DNA of 64,000 nt from Nocardia aurea (GCF_003123685.1 NZ_QCYJ01000131.1:38862-102861), one strand, 5' to 3'. Counted from the stretch's first letter, positions 34,353-43,477 are shown. Numbers and translations are program-made. Notes: generated by a model not told the origin, from the sequence alone.

Positions 34353-35513
34353 TTACCCCTTGAGCAGGGCGCGCGACATCACGACGCGCTGGATCTGATT
34401 GGTGCCTTCGTAGATCTGGGTGATCTTGGCGTCGCGCATCATGCGCTCGACCGGGAAGTCGGTGGTGTAACCGGCGCCGCCGAAGAGCTGGACGGCGTTG
34501 GTGGTGACTTCCATGGCGACGTCGGAGGCGAAGCATTTGGCGGCGGCGGAGATGAAGCCGAGGTTCTTCTCGCCGCGCTCGGCGCGGGCGGCCGAGGTGT
34601 AGACCATCAGGCGCGCGGCCTCGATCTTCATCGCCATGTCGGCGAGCATGAACTGGGTGTTCTGGAAATCGGCGATGGCGGTGCCGAACTGCTTGCGATC
34701 CTTGGTGTAGGTGATCGCGGCGTCCAGTGCGCCCTGGGCCAGGCCGACGGCCTGCGCGCCGATGGTCGGGCGGGTGTGGTCGAGGGTCTGCAACGCGGTC
34801 TTGAAGCCGGTGCCGGGCTCGCCCACGATGCGGTCACCCGGGACTCGGCAGTTCTCGAAGTAGAGCTCGGCGGTGGGCGAACCCTTGATGCCGAGTTTGT
34901 GCTCGAGCGGGCCGACGACGAAACCCTCGTCGTCCTTGTGGACCAGGAAGGCGGAGATGCCGTTGGCGCCCTTGTCGGCGTCGGTCACGGCCATCACGGT
35001 GTACCAGGAAGACTTGCCGCCGTTGGTGATCCAACATTTGGAACCGTTGAGGATCCAGTCGTCGCCGTCCTTGCGCGCGCGGGTGCGCATGCTCGCGGCA
35101 TCCGAGCCCGCCTCACGCTCGGACAGCGCGTAGGAGGCCATCTCGCCGTTGACGATATCCGGCAGCACCTTCTGCTTCAGTTCCTCGGAACCGTTGAGGA
35201 TCATGCCCATGGTGCCGAGTTTGTTGACGGCGGGGATCAGCGAGGAGGAACCGCAGACCCGCGCGACCTCTTCGATCACGATGCAGGTGGCGACCGAGTC
35301 CGCGCCCTGACCGCCGTAGGCCTCCGGCACGTGCACCGCGTTGAAGCCTGCGGCGTTCAGTGCGCTCAGCGCCTCCTCCGGGAAGCGGGCGTTACCGTCG
35401 ACGTCCTTGGCGTGCGGGGCGATTTCCTTCTCGGCGAGCCCGCGGATGGCCGACCGCAGTTCGTCGTGGAAGTCCTCGAGCTTGAAGAGGTCGAAGTTCG
35501 GATTTCCCGCCAT
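34353..35513 (-). CDS. fadE25: Acyl-CoA dehydrogenase FadE25
   Basis: A 386-residue single-domain acyl-CoA dehydrogenase of the length and gene place of M. tuberculosis FadE25 (Rv3274c), next to purE and purK. Seen: YALSEREAGSDAASM and CWITNGGKSSWYTVMAV (FAD and substrate loops), RKQFGTAIADFQNTQF, and the catalytic Glu369 in TQIYEGTNQIQR. It oxidises acyl-CoAs to trans-2-enoyl-CoAs. ATG 35513 has GGAGAG 8 nt upstream, preferred over a Met 26 codons earlier. A TetR gene lies upstream in the same direction and a palindrome lies by its promoter. Confidence 0.93.
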   Translation of the reverse strand: MAGNPNFDLFKLEDFHDELRSAIRGLAEKEIAPHAKDVDGNARFPEEALSALNAAGFNAVHVPEAYGGQGADSVATCIVIEEVARVCGSSSLIPAVNKLGTMGMILNGSEELKQKVLPDIVNGEMASYALSEREAGSDAASMRTRARKDGDDWILNGSKCWITNGGKSSWYTVMAVTDADKGANGISAFLVHKDDEGFVVGPLEHKLGIKGSPTAELYFENCRVPGDRIVGEPGTGFKTALQTLDHTRPTIGAQAVGLAQGALDAAITYTKDRKQFGTAIADFQNTQFMLADMAMKIEAARLMVYTSAARAERGEKNLGFISAAAKCFASDVAMEVTTNAVQLFGGAGYTTDFPVERMMRDAKITQIYEGTNQIQRVVMSRALLKG

Positions 35514-35586
35514 GGGGGCACTCTCCTGGTCTGTGGTCTCGATCGCCGTATTGCGCATCGCTGCGTTGGGCAGAGTATCCGTTATC

Positions 35587-35617
35587 GGCACTCAGTGCCA
35601 CGTTGCGGTCGAGTATA
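35587..35617 (-). promoter_or_regulatory. fadE25 promoter with operator-like palindrome
   Basis: A -10 box TATACT (35617-35612, minus strand) is followed about 13 nt downstream by GGCACT-C-AGTGCC (35587-35599), which covers the expected start of transcription. Binding by the neighbouring TetR protein is inferred. Confidence 0.5.
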
Positions 35618-35743
35618 CGCCGGAAGATCCACACCACATGGGGATACTCGATGGCACTGGGTGTCAGTCGACGGGCCGGGCGGCGATCCGGCATCGAAAG
35701 TCCGCTGACGGCGGGTTATGCCGGGCGACGCGAGTTCGCCAGG

Positions 35744-36430
35744 TCACAGCGTACCGAGTTTGCGGACGAGCAGATCGGCGACCTGCCGCGGCTGCATATC
35801 CCTCGGGAACACCGCCACCACCAGATCCTCGTCACTGTGCACCGGCCCGCGCCCCCGCGGAATCGAGGCCAGTTCGATCCGCAGATCCGCCGCGCCCGCC
35901 GCCGATTCCCCTCGAACCATTCGGCGCAGCAGATAGTTGTGGGTGGCGGTCACCGCCGCCGTGAACTGCACCCTGGCCAGATCCGGCGCCTCGGGCAGCC
36001 GCTCACGCAGATAGTCGGTGAACAATCGCTCGTAGCGGAAGACCGTGACGATCTCGCGTTCGCGCAGCGCCGGTACCCGCCGCACCACCCGGTATCGCCG
36101 AGCCGCGATCTCGCGCCACTGGGTGAATCTCTCGAAGACCTCGACCACGGCCCCGCACACGGCGTCCCACGGATCACCCTGCGCGGCTTCCAGATACGCG
36201 GACGCCTGCGCCAGTTGCGATTCGTGATCGGCGAAGACCACATCCTCCTTGGACCGGAACTGCCGGAAGAACGTCCGCCGCGAAATCCCCGCCGCCTCCG
36301 CGATCTCGTCGACGGTCGTCGCCTCGTACCCCTGTTCGGCGAACAACCGCAGCGCCTGATCCACCACCGTCAACCGGAACCGCGCCGCGTCGTCGTCCAT
36401 CCGGGGCCGAACGCTCTCGCCAGTTGCCAC
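35744..36430 (-). CDS. TetR family transcriptional regulator
   Basis: A 228-residue repressor. N-terminal HTH: LFAEQGYEATTVDEIAEAAG and ISRRTFFRQFRSKED; C-terminal ligand domain helical and variable. GTG 36430 is chosen because TACTGT lies 6 nt upstream; ATG 36400 is an alternative. It sits between purE and fadE25, which are direct neighbours in M. tuberculosis, so it is an added gene, and it may control fadE25. Ligand likely an acyl-CoA, by guess only. Confidence 0.88.
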   Translation of the reverse strand: MATGESVRPRMDDDAARFRLTVVDQALRLFAEQGYEATTVDEIAEAAGISRRTFFRQFRSKEDVVFADHESQLAQASAYLEAAQGDPWDAVCGAVVEVFERFTQWREIAARRYRVVRRVPALREREIVTVFRYERLFTDYLRERLPEAPDLARVQFTAAVTATHNYLLRRMVRGESAAGAADLRIELASIPRGRGPVHSDEDLVVAVFPRDMQPRQVADLLVRKLGTL

Positions 36431-36436
36431 CGGACC

Positions 36437-36442
36437 ACAGTA
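36437..36442 (-). promoter_or_regulatory. -10 box, leaderless start of the TetR gene
   Basis: TACTGT, 6 nt before GTG 36430. Confidence 0.55.
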
Positions 36443-36511
36443 CTGGCCCCCGCCGACCAACCCTCCCCGCCCGGGAGCGGTTGGCCTTTCGACATCGGAC
36501 GGGCGGCTCGG

Positions 36512-37012
36512 CTAGCCGAGGAGTCGGGCGCGCAGGGCGGCGTCCTTTTCCAGGACCATGGTTTCCAGGCTCGCCTGGAAGGTTTCCATGCGTTCGCGCA
36601 GGGCGGGGTCGGCGGTGCCGAGGATGCGGGCGGCGAGCAGGCCCGCGTTGCGGGCGCCGCCGATGGAGACGGTGGCGACCGGGACACCGGCGGGCATCTG
36701 CACGATGGACAGCAGGGAATCCATGCCGTCGAGGTATTTGAGCGGGACGGGGACGCCGATCACCGGCAGCGGGGTGGCGGAGGCGACCATGCCGGGCAGG
36801 TGGGCCGCGCCGCCCGCGCCCGCGATGATCACCTTCAGGCCGCGGCCCGCGGCGTCACGGGCGTAGTCGAGCATGCGCTGCGGGGTGCGGTGCGCGGAGA
36901 CCACGCCGACCTCGAACCGAATCCCGAACTCCGCCAACGCTTCCGCCGCGGCCTCCATCGTCGGCCAGTCGGAGTCGCTACCCATGATCAGGCCGACAAG
37001 TGGATTACTCAT
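36512..37012 (-). CDS. purE: N5-carboxyaminoimidazole ribonucleotide mutase
   Basis: A 166-residue class I PurE, purine synthesis step N5-CAIR to CAIR. Key features: GLIMGSDSDWPTM at the N terminus, SAHRTPQRM with the active-site His, and AGAGGAAHLPGMVAS. It overlaps the end of purK by 8 nt. Confidence 0.96.
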   Translation of the reverse strand: MSNPLVGLIMGSDSDWPTMEAAAEALAEFGIRFEVGVVSAHRTPQRMLDYARDAAGRGLKVIIAGAGGAAHLPGMVASATPLPVIGVPVPLKYLDGMDSLLSIVQMPAGVPVATVSIGGARNAGLLAARILGTADPALRERMETFQASLETMVLEKDAALRARLLG

Positions 37013-38225
37013 GCGGATCCCATCCGTCGGTCCATACCGCGTGCGACATCCAGTACGCCGCCCGCTCTGCCTGCTCCCGCACCACCGCGACATCGTCGCC
37101 GAGCACGTTGACGTGCCCGATCTTGCGATCGCGGCGTTCGCCCTTGCCGTACAGGTGCACCTTCGCCCGAGGCAACCTAGCGAACAGGTGGTGCAGCCGC
37201 TCGTCCATCGACATCTGCGGCGCCTGCGGCGCACCGAGGATATTCGCCATCACCGTGACCGGCGCGAGCGGTGCGGTATCGCCGAGCGGGTAGTCCAGCA
37301 CGGCGCGCAGATGCTGTTCGAATTGGCCGGTCACCGCACCGTCCATCCCCCAGTGACCGGAATTGTGCGGACGCATCGCGAGCTCGTTGACCAGCAGTTG
37401 GCCGCCCTCGGTCTCGAACAGCTCGACGGCCATCACCCCGACGACGCCGAGTTCGCGCGCGAGATTCAACGCCAGTGTCTCGGCCGCCGCCCCCGATTCC
37501 TCGGCCAGATCCGGCGCGGGCGCGATCACCACCGCACACTGCCCGTTGCGCTGCACCGTCTCGACCACCGGCCAGGTCGCGGCCTGCCCGTAGGGCGAGC
37601 GGGCGACCATCGCCGACAGTTCACGGCGCAACGCGACCTTCGCCTCGGCCAGCAACAGCACGCCGTTGGCCAATTGCTCGGTCACCAACGCCTCGGTCTG
37701 CGCGGCGGACTCCGGCATCCAGACACCGCGTCCGTCGTAACCGCCGCGCACGGCCTTGAGCACGAAGGGCCAGCCGTGCTCGTCACCGAAACGCACCGCG
37801 TCGGCGGGCTCGGTGACGGCGGTGAAAGCGGGAATCGGGATGCCGAGTTCGGCCAGTTTCGCGCGCATGGCCAGTTTGTCCTGCGCGAAGACCAGGGCCC
37901 CCGGCGGCGGCGCGACGTTGACCCCTTCGGCGACGAGCGCTTCCAGATGTTCGGTCGGCACGTGTTCGTGGTCGAAGGTCAACGCGTGCGAGCCGACGGC
38001 GACCTTGCGCAGCGCGGCGAGATCGTCGTGACTGCCGAGTACGACGTCGGAACTCACCTGGGCGGCCGGGTCGCCCGGGTTCTCGGCGAGCACGCGCAGG
38101 CATTGGCCGAGGGCGATCGCCGCCTGGTGGGTCATCCGCGCGAGCTGGCCGCCACCGACCATGGCGACGGTGGGCATCGAGGACGGATCGAAGGAACGGG
38201 GTGTCACGCTGATCAATCTTGTCAT
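37005..38225 (-). CDS. purK: 5-(carboxyamino)imidazole ribonucleotide synthase
   Basis: A 406-residue ATP-grasp enzyme that makes N5-CAIR from AIR, bicarbonate and ATP. Features: VAMVGGGQLARMTHQAAIAL, KAVRGGYDGRGVW (ATP lid), VNELAMRPHNSGHW near 310. ATG 38225 is taken as start; only 39 nt separate it from the divergent GtrA gene, so promoters overlap. Forms an operon with purE. Confidence 0.95.
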   Translation of the reverse strand: MTRLISVTPRSFDPSSMPTVAMVGGGQLARMTHQAAIALGQCLRVLAENPGDPAAQVSSDVVLGSHDDLAALRKVAVGSHALTFDHEHVPTEHLEALVAEGVNVAPPPGALVFAQDKLAMRAKLAELGIPIPAFTAVTEPADAVRFGDEHGWPFVLKAVRGGYDGRGVWMPESAAQTEALVTEQLANGVLLLAEAKVALRRELSAMVARSPYGQAATWPVVETVQRNGQCAVVIAPAPDLAEESGAAAETLALNLARELGVVGVMAVELFETEGGQLLVNELAMRPHNSGHWGMDGAVTGQFEQHLRAVLDYPLGDTAPLAPVTVMANILGAPQAPQMSMDERLHHLFARLPRAKVHLYGKGERRDRKIGHVNVLGDDVAVVREQAERAAYWMSHAVWTDGWDPHE

Positions 38226-38250
38226 GTCAGGTGGCAATGATCGGTACCGG

Positions 38251-38256
38251 TACACT
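38251..38256 (+). promoter_or_regulatory. -10 box near the second GtrA gene start
   Basis: TACACT, 8 nt before GTG 38265. Confidence 0.45.
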
Positions 38257-38264
38257 CGGCGCTT

Positions 38265-38807
38265 GTGTCATTCGTCGACGACGTGGTCAGCGTCCTCCCC
38301 CAGCCCCTCCGGGAGATCGCCTTCCGCCATCACGAGCTGATCAAATTCGCCATCGTCGGCGCCACCACATTCATCATCGACAGCGGCATCTTCTACACGC
38401 TGAAGTGGACCGTTCTGGCCGAGAAACCGGTCACCGCCAAGATCATCTCCGGCGTCATCGCCGTCATCGCCTCCTATGTCCTCAATCGCGAGTGGTCGTT
38501 CAAGAACCGCGGCGGGCGCGAGAAGCATCACGAGGCGCTGCTGTTCTTCTTCGTCAGCGGCATCGGCGTGATCCTGAGCAATATTCCGCTGTGGATCTCC
38601 AGCTATTGGCTCGACCTGCGCCAGCCCGATGTGAGTTTCGCCGTCGAGAACGTCGCCGATTTCATCAGCGCCTTCGTCATCGGCAATCTGCTCCAGATGG
38701 CGTTCCGGTTCTGGGCCATGCGCCGCTGGGTCTTCCCGGACGAGATGAGCGAGATCGTCGAGGAGTTCGAGGAATTGCTCGAGGAAGAACAGCTCGACCG
38801 CAGCTGA
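38265..38807 (+). CDS. GtrA family membrane protein (Rv3277-like)
   Basis: A 180-residue GtrA protein, same place as Rv3277 beside purK. Four membrane segments; FAIVGATTFIIDSGIFY, LNREWSFKNRGG and AMRRWVFPDE match the family. A strongly acidic C-terminal tail (EEFEELLEEEQ) is a feature not seen in the paralogue at 29879. Likely membrane flippase for polyprenyl-phosphate sugars used in arabinogalactan or related glycans. Confidence 0.9.
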   Translation: MSFVDDVVSVLPQPLREIAFRHHELIKFAIVGATTFIIDSGIFYTLKWTVLAEKPVTAKIISGVIAVIASYVLNREWSFKNRGGREKHHEALLFFFVSGIGVILSNIPLWISSYWLDLRQPDVSFAVENVADFISAFVIGNLLQMAFRFWAMRRWVFPDEMSEIVEEFEELLEEEQLDRS

Positions 38808-38809
38808 GG

Positions 38810-40120
38810 CTAACGCGGTTCGGTCACGGTGCCGACGCCCTGTCGATTCGGCGGGGACGCGCCGAGGAAGACCGCGAACAGCGCGGGTCTGCGCCGTTGC
38901 AATTCCAATCGGCCGCCGTCGGCTTCGATGAGGGCCCTGGCCAGCGCCAGCCCGACACCGGTCGAACCACCCGCCGAGAAACCCCGGTCGAAGATGTGCG
39001 GCGCCAGTTCGTCGCGGATGCCGTCGCCCTCGTCGGCGACCTCGACGCACACCAGCGGCTCCCGAGCGTTCCCCGGCCGCACCGTGCGGACCGAGACGGT
39101 GCAGGTGCCGCCGCCGTGCATGAGGGCGTTGTCGACGAGCACCGCCGCCGCCTCGCGCAGCCGAGACGCGGTGATCGGCGCGCTCAGCGACTGGTCGCCG
39201 GTGAGTACCAGGGTCCGGCCCGCCTCGGTGAACGGATGTTTCCACTCCTCGACGACACCGCTCAGTTCGTCCATCACCGGAATCGGGTCGCGGTCGGCGG
39301 CATCCTCGTCGCGGGAGGCGCGGACCAGATCGTCGATGGCCTCGGTCAGCCGGTCGACCTGGGCCATCGCCTCCTCGGCCTCGTGCACCACCTCGGGATC
39401 GGAATGCGCGGACAGTTCGTCGAGCCGCAGTCGCACCGCGGTCAGTCTGCTGCGCAGCTGATGGGAGACATCGGCGACCAGTGCGTGTTCGCGTTGCAGA
39501 CGTCCCGCGATCTCCACGGTCGCGGAATCGAGCACATCGGAGACCCGGTCCAGTTCCGAGATGCCGTGCCTGCGCGGATCGGGGCGGAAATCACCCATGG
39601 CCAGGCGCGCGGCTCGGGCGGCCACGTCCCGCAGCGGATCGGCGACCCGGCGCGCGGTGACCACCGCGACCGCCGCCGCGGCGGCCAGCGAGACCAGCAC
39701 CGCCAGCGCCACCACCGCGACGGCCTGGCGCTGCATCGCGTGCATCGGCGCGGCGGGGACCTCGAGTCGCAGCGACCCCGAAGTCCCCATCGACAGCGAT
39801 TCCACCAGCGGATCGTCGACTTCGGCCACGCCGACATCCAGCCGCGAGGCATTGTCCTGCGGGGTCGGATAGACGACGGTGAGCTTGCCGTCCTTGGGCA
39901 CGAGCGCGCCGACCGAACGGATGTCGAGACCGCCGCGCACCATGCCGTCCTGTTGTTCCTGGCTGATCACCTCGGTGGCGATGCGGTCGAGCCGGTCCTG
40001 CAGATCGTTGCGGGTGATGTCCTCCACCCACAGCCAGGCGGTGTAGATGAGCGGCACGCCGAGCACCACCGTGGTGATGGTCAGCACGGTGAGCATGGAA
40101 CGCAGAATTCTGCGACGCAC
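38810..40120 (-). CDS. Sensor histidine kinase
   Basis: A 436-residue two-component kinase: membrane segment 1 (about 10-30), an outside sensor region (31-130), membrane segment 2 (about 133-155), HAMP (156-208), HisKA with H220 in VADVSHQLRSRL, and HATPase with VDNALMHGGG and the G1 box VADEGDGIRDE and the GVGLALARALIEADGG box. The stimulus is unknown. GTG 40120 is 1 nt past the stop of the response regulator. Not part of the M. tuberculosis order at this place. Confidence 0.92.
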   Translation of the reverse strand: MRRRILRSMLTVLTITTVVLGVPLIYTAWLWVEDITRNDLQDRLDRIATEVISQEQQDGMVRGGLDIRSVGALVPKDGKLTVVYPTPQDNASRLDVGVAEVDDPLVESLSMGTSGSLRLEVPAAPMHAMQRQAVAVVALAVLVSLAAAAAVAVVTARRVADPLRDVAARAARLAMGDFRPDPRRHGISELDRVSDVLDSATVEIAGRLQREHALVADVSHQLRSRLTAVRLRLDELSAHSDPEVVHEAEEAMAQVDRLTEAIDDLVRASRDEDAADRDPIPVMDELSGVVEEWKHPFTEAGRTLVLTGDQSLSAPITASRLREAAAVLVDNALMHGGGTCTVSVRTVRPGNAREPLVCVEVADEGDGIRDELAPHIFDRGFSAGGSTGVGLALARALIEADGGRLELQRRRPALFAVFLGASPPNRQGVGTVTEPR

Positions 40121-40121
40121 G

Positions 40122-40799
40122 TCAGTCGGTGTTCAGCCGGAATCCGACACCGCGCACGGTGACGATGCGGCGTTCCGCCATCGGCCCTTCGTCGCCGATC
40201 TTGCGGCGCAGCCACGACATGTGCATATCCAAGGTCTTCGAACCGCGCAGTTCGGCGTCACCCCACACCTCGCGCAGGATGGTCTCGCGCGGCACCACCT
40301 GACCCGCCCGGTCGATGAGCACCTTGAGCAGTTCGTATTCCTTGTTCGCGAGACCGATCTCGGCGCCGTTGACCAGCACGCGGCGCGCGGCCGGTTCCAG
40401 TCTGATCCCGCCGACCTCGACCGCCTCGTCACCGATACCGCTGCGCCGCAGCAACGCCCGCACCCGGGCCAGCAGTTCGGCGAGCCGGAACGGTTTTCCG
40501 ACGTAATCGTCGGCGCCCGCGTCCAGGCCGACCACGAAATCCACCTCGTCGGTGCGCGCGGTCAGCATCAACACCGCCAGATCCGCGCCTCGGGCCCTGA
40601 CCTGACGGCACACCTCGAGACCGTCCATGCCGGGCAGGCCGAGATCGAGGATCAGCAGATCGTGATTGCCCTCGAGGGCACGGCGCAGCACGGCGGGACC
40701 GAAACTCTCGACCGTGACGGAGTAGCCCTCCCGCCCCAGCGCCCGCGAGAGCGGCGCGGCGATGGCCTCGTCGTCTTCGGCCAGCAGTACGGCGGTCAT
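40122..40799 (-). CDS. OmpR/PhoB-type response regulator
   Basis: A 225-residue response regulator with receiver domain (acidic pocket E8-D9-D10, phospho-Asp52 in LILDLGLPGMDG, KPF loop) and C-terminal winged helix (LANKEYELLKVLID, HMSWLRRKIG, RIVTVRGVGFRL). Pairs with the downstream kinase. ATG 40799 is preceded 6 nt upstream by TAATCT. Confidence 0.95.
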   Translation of the reverse strand: MTAVLLAEDDEAIAAPLSRALGREGYSVTVESFGPAVLRRALEGNHDLLILDLGLPGMDGLEVCRQVRARGADLAVLMLTARTDEVDFVVGLDAGADDYVGKPFRLAELLARVRALLRRSGIGDEAVEVGGIRLEPAARRVLVNGAEIGLANKEYELLKVLIDRAGQVVPRETILREVWGDAELRGSKTLDMHMSWLRRKIGDEGPMAERRIVTVRGVGFRLNTD

Positions 40800-40805
40800 G
40801 GTCCC

Positions 40806-40811
40806 AGATTA
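40806..40811 (-). promoter_or_regulatory. -10 box, leaderless start of the response regulator
   Basis: TAATCT, 6 nt before ATG 40799. Confidence 0.55.
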
Positions 40812-40889
40812 CGGACAGCGGCGGTCCCGACGCGCACAACCGGCACGGCCACCGCGGAATCGACGCGCGTCACGACGTCCGGCGGATCA

Positions 40890-41420
40890 TCAGTAGTCAC
40901 CGTCCGGTATGCGGCTGCCGCGCCCCTGTTCCACCTCGAAGACCTGGTGGTACAGCATGGCGTGCACACCCTGCACGTCCGGGATGTCGTCGTATTCCAA
41001 CGGTTCGTCGGACGAGGACGCGATGATCAGCGTGCCGGTGCCGAGCAGACGGTCGAACAATCCGTGCCGGAACTGGACGCTCGAGATGCGGTTCATCGGG
41101 ATATCGATACCCGAATGCGTCAACACGCCCTGGCGCACGAGCACACGTCGCTCGGTCACGATGAAATGTGTCGACTTCCAGCTGACAACCGGTGCGACGC
41201 AACGCCATCCGAGGATGGCGAGCCACAGCACGAGCACCACGATCAGCAGGATCGACCTGGTCGGCGGATCGGTGGTCCGGTAGACGAATCCGCCGGCGAA
41301 ACCCGCGACCGCGGTGGCGACCAGCAATATCACCGCGGGCCAGAACAGCATCTTCCAGTGCGGATGGCGATGGAGTATCAACTGCTCGTCCGGCGCGAGC
41401 ACATCCTCCGGGTAACCCAT
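40890..41420 (-). CDS. PH domain-containing membrane protein (Rv3278c-like)
   Basis: A 176-residue protein with two membrane segments (about 26-46 and 58-74) and a bacterial PH domain (bPH2) after them: STHFIVTERRVLVRQGVLTH, IPMNRISSVQF, GTLIIASSSDE. Ortholog by place and layout of Rv3278c. Function unknown, possibly envelope lipid related. A TAGGGT box lies 6 nt before ATG 41420. Confidence 0.9.
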   Translation of the reverse strand: MGYPEDVLAPDEQLILHRHPHWKMLFWPAVILLVATAVAGFAGGFVYRTTDPPTRSILLIVVLVLWLAILGWRCVAPVVSWKSTHFIVTERRVLVRQGVLTHSGIDIPMNRISSVQFRHGLFDRLLGTGTLIIASSSDEPLEYDDIPDVQGVHAMLYHQVFEVEQGRGSRIPDGDY

Positions 41421-41426
41421 GCCGGA

Positions 41427-41432
41427 ACCCTA
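41427..41432 (-). promoter_or_regulatory. -10 box, leaderless start of the PH-domain gene
   Basis: TAGGGT, 6 nt before ATG 41420. Confidence 0.55.
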
Positions 41433-41612
41433 CCGTGTGAAGATGCCCGAACGCCTGACACCGAACCATGGCGTGCTGCACAATCTTCAGCCGCGGGGGT
41501 TGAATTCGCCTGCCCGGCGACCGGGGCGCGAGGCACAGTGGTTTCTGCTCGACATCTCCTGCTCGACTGCTCGATCCGACCGACGAATGCCGAACCGACC
41601 GTGGAGGCGCGC

Positions 41613-42566
41613 GTGACCAAGGATCTGACCCAGCTCGAAATCCTGCGAGAACTGCAACCGGTGGCCGAGGAGAATCTGAATCGACACCTGTCGATCGCCA
41701 AGGACTGGCATCCGCACGACTACGTGCCGTGGGACGAGGGCCGTAATTTCGCCGCGATGGGCGGTGTCGACTGGGCTCCCGAGCAGTCGGCGCTGAGCGA
41801 GATCGCCCGCGTCGCGATGATCACCAACCTGCTCACCGAGGACAATCTGCCCTCCTACCACCGCGAGATCGCCCACAACTTTTCCCAGGACGGCGCATGG
41901 GGCACCTGGGTCGGGCGCTGGACCGCCGAGGAGAACCGGCACGGCATCGTGATGCGCGACTACCTGGTCGTCACCCGAGCGGTGGATCCGGTCGCGCTGG
42001 AACAGGCCAGGATGGTCCACATGACCAACGGCGTGTCCGCGCCGCCGAACTGGGGCGGTTTCCTGAGCAATGTCGCGTACGTGACGTTTCAGGAGCTGGC
42101 CACCAGGGTCAGTCACCGCAACACCGGGCGCGTCTGCGACGACCCCGTCGCCGACCGGATGCTCCAGCGCATCGCCGCCGACGAGAACCTGCACATGATC
42201 TTCTATCGCAACATCTGCGGCGCGGCGCTGGATCTGGTGCCCGACCAGGCCATGGTCTCCCTCAACCTGGTGCTCACCTTCTTCATGATGCCGGGTCTCG
42301 GGATGCCGAACTTCCGGCGCAACGGCGTGCTCATGGCCAAACACGGCATCTACGACCTGCGCCAGCACCTCGACGAAGTGGTGCTTCCGGTGCTGAAGAA
42401 ATGGAATATCTTCGAGCGCGCCGATTTCACCGAGCCCGGCGAACGAGCGCGCGACGCGCTGGGCGCGTTCGTGGAGAAATTGGAGCAGGACGCGTCACGG
42501 TTCGAGGAGCAGCGTGACCGGATGCTCGCCAGGGAGGCCGCCCGGGGAGCCAGGCAGCCCGCCTGA
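41613..42566 (+). CDS. Acyl-ACP desaturase (DesA-type, di-iron)
   Basis: A 317-residue soluble di-iron desaturase that introduces a double bond in acyl-ACP, as DesA1/DesA2 do for mycolic acid precursors. Metal motifs: TEDNLPSYHREI, WTAEENRHG (E-E-x-x-H), and DENLHMIFY (D-E-x-x-H). GTG 41613 is chosen because GGAGG lies 5 nt upstream. Divergent from the PH gene; not in the equivalent M. tuberculosis stretch, so an added gene. Confidence 0.92.
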   Translation: MTKDLTQLEILRELQPVAEENLNRHLSIAKDWHPHDYVPWDEGRNFAAMGGVDWAPEQSALSEIARVAMITNLLTEDNLPSYHREIAHNFSQDGAWGTWVGRWTAEENRHGIVMRDYLVVTRAVDPVALEQARMVHMTNGVSAPPNWGGFLSNVAYVTFQELATRVSHRNTGRVCDDPVADRMLQRIAADENLHMIFYRNICGAALDLVPDQAMVSLNLVLTFFMMPGLGMPNFRRNGVLMAKHGIYDLRQHLDEVVLPVLKKWNIFERADFTEPGERARDALGAFVEKLEQDASRFEEQRDRMLAREAARGARQPA

Positions 42567-42582
42567 CGACGGATCGACTTCG

Positions 42583-42631
42583 CGCAACGTGCCCGTCACC
42601 CGCATCGGGTGGGGGCACGTGACGCGTTGCG
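42583..42631. terminator. Bidirectional hairpin between the desaturase and birA
   Basis: A long imperfect hairpin with inner arms CACCCG/CGGGTG around a 3-nt loop, then GTGCCC/GGGCAC and outer GCAAC/GTTGC. Located between convergent genes. Confidence 0.65.
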
Positions 42632-42636
42632 GGTGT

Positions 42637-43464
42637 TCAGTATTCGGCGCGCAAATGAGTGACGTCGCCCGCCGAGACCGCGCGATCGCCGATCACCACC
42701 CGGCCACTGTGATCCACATCGATGGCGACACCGGTCAGGACCTCTCCTCCCGGCAGTTCCGCTCGCACCTCTTTGCCGAGGGTCGCGCATCGTTCGCGGT
42801 AGGCGGCGGCCAACTCCGCGACATCCCATCCGGCGTCGCGCCAGGCGGTGAACCGGTGGGCGAATTCGCGCAGAACGCTCGCGGCCAACTCGGTCCGGTC
42901 GACGGTGGAAGCGCCCGCCAGTGTCAACGAGATCGCGTGCGGCACAGGTAGTTCCGCCTCGTCCAGGCTGACGTTGAGGCCGACGCCGATGACGACGACG
43001 GGGGCCTCGCCCGCACTGGCGACCTCGGCGAGGATGCCCGCGACCTTACGTCCGCCGATCAGTACGTCGTTGGGCCATTTGAGATTCGCGTCGACGCCCG
43101 CGGTGCCGCGCAGCGCGTCGACCACCGCGACCCCGGTGAGCAACGGCAGCCAGCCGAGTACCGCGGGATCTATCCCGCTCGGGCGTACCAGTACCGACAT
43201 CGCGATCTGCGCCCGCGGCGGACTGACCCAGTTGCGGGCATGTCGCCCGCGTCCCGCCTCCTGTGCCTCGGCGATCAGCACGCTGTTGTCGGCGTCACCG
43301 CGACCGGCCCGCGCGATCAGATCGGCATTGGTCGATCCGGTCGACTCCACCACGTCGACGCGGGAGTAGAACGGGAGCCGCGACGACTCGGCGACGCGAC
43401 GACGCAGGAGTTCCGCGTCCAACGGTGGTCGATGCTGCGGCGATTCCGACGAGGGCGTGGTCAC
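42637..43464 (-). CDS. birA: Biotin--[acetyl-CoA-carboxylase] ligase
   Basis: A 275-residue class I (no DNA-binding domain) BirA that attaches biotin to AccA3. Features: STGSTNADLI, AGRGRHARNW (biotinyl-AMP loop), KWPNDVLI, and a C-terminal SH3-like domain. GTG 43464 is preferred over GTG 43473 because TAGCGT lies 7 nt before it; 43473 would overlap that box. Same place as Rv3279c beside accD5. Confidence 0.95.
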   Translation of the reverse strand: MTTPSSESPQHRPPLDAELLRRRVAESSRLPFYSRVDVVESTGSTNADLIARAGRGDADNSVLIAEAQEAGRGRHARNWVSPPRAQIAMSVLVRPSGIDPAVLGWLPLLTGVAVVDALRGTAGVDANLKWPNDVLIGGRKVAGILAEVASAGEAPVVVIGVGLNVSLDEAELPVPHAISLTLAGASTVDRTELAASVLREFAHRFTAWRDAGWDVAELAAAYRERCATLGKEVRAELPGGEVLTGVAIDVDHSGRVVIGDRAVSAGDVTHLRAEY

Positions 43465-43471
43465 CAGGGGC

Positions 43472-43477
43472 ACGCTA
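43472..43477 (-). promoter_or_regulatory. -10 box, leaderless start of birA
   Basis: TAGCGT, 7 nt before GTG 43464. Confidence 0.5.

Noticed and set aside
40047..41612. Long in-frame extension upstream of the desaturase
   Set aside because: It runs over the response regulator and PH genes on the other strand; GTG 41613 with GGAGG is the start of the conserved protein.
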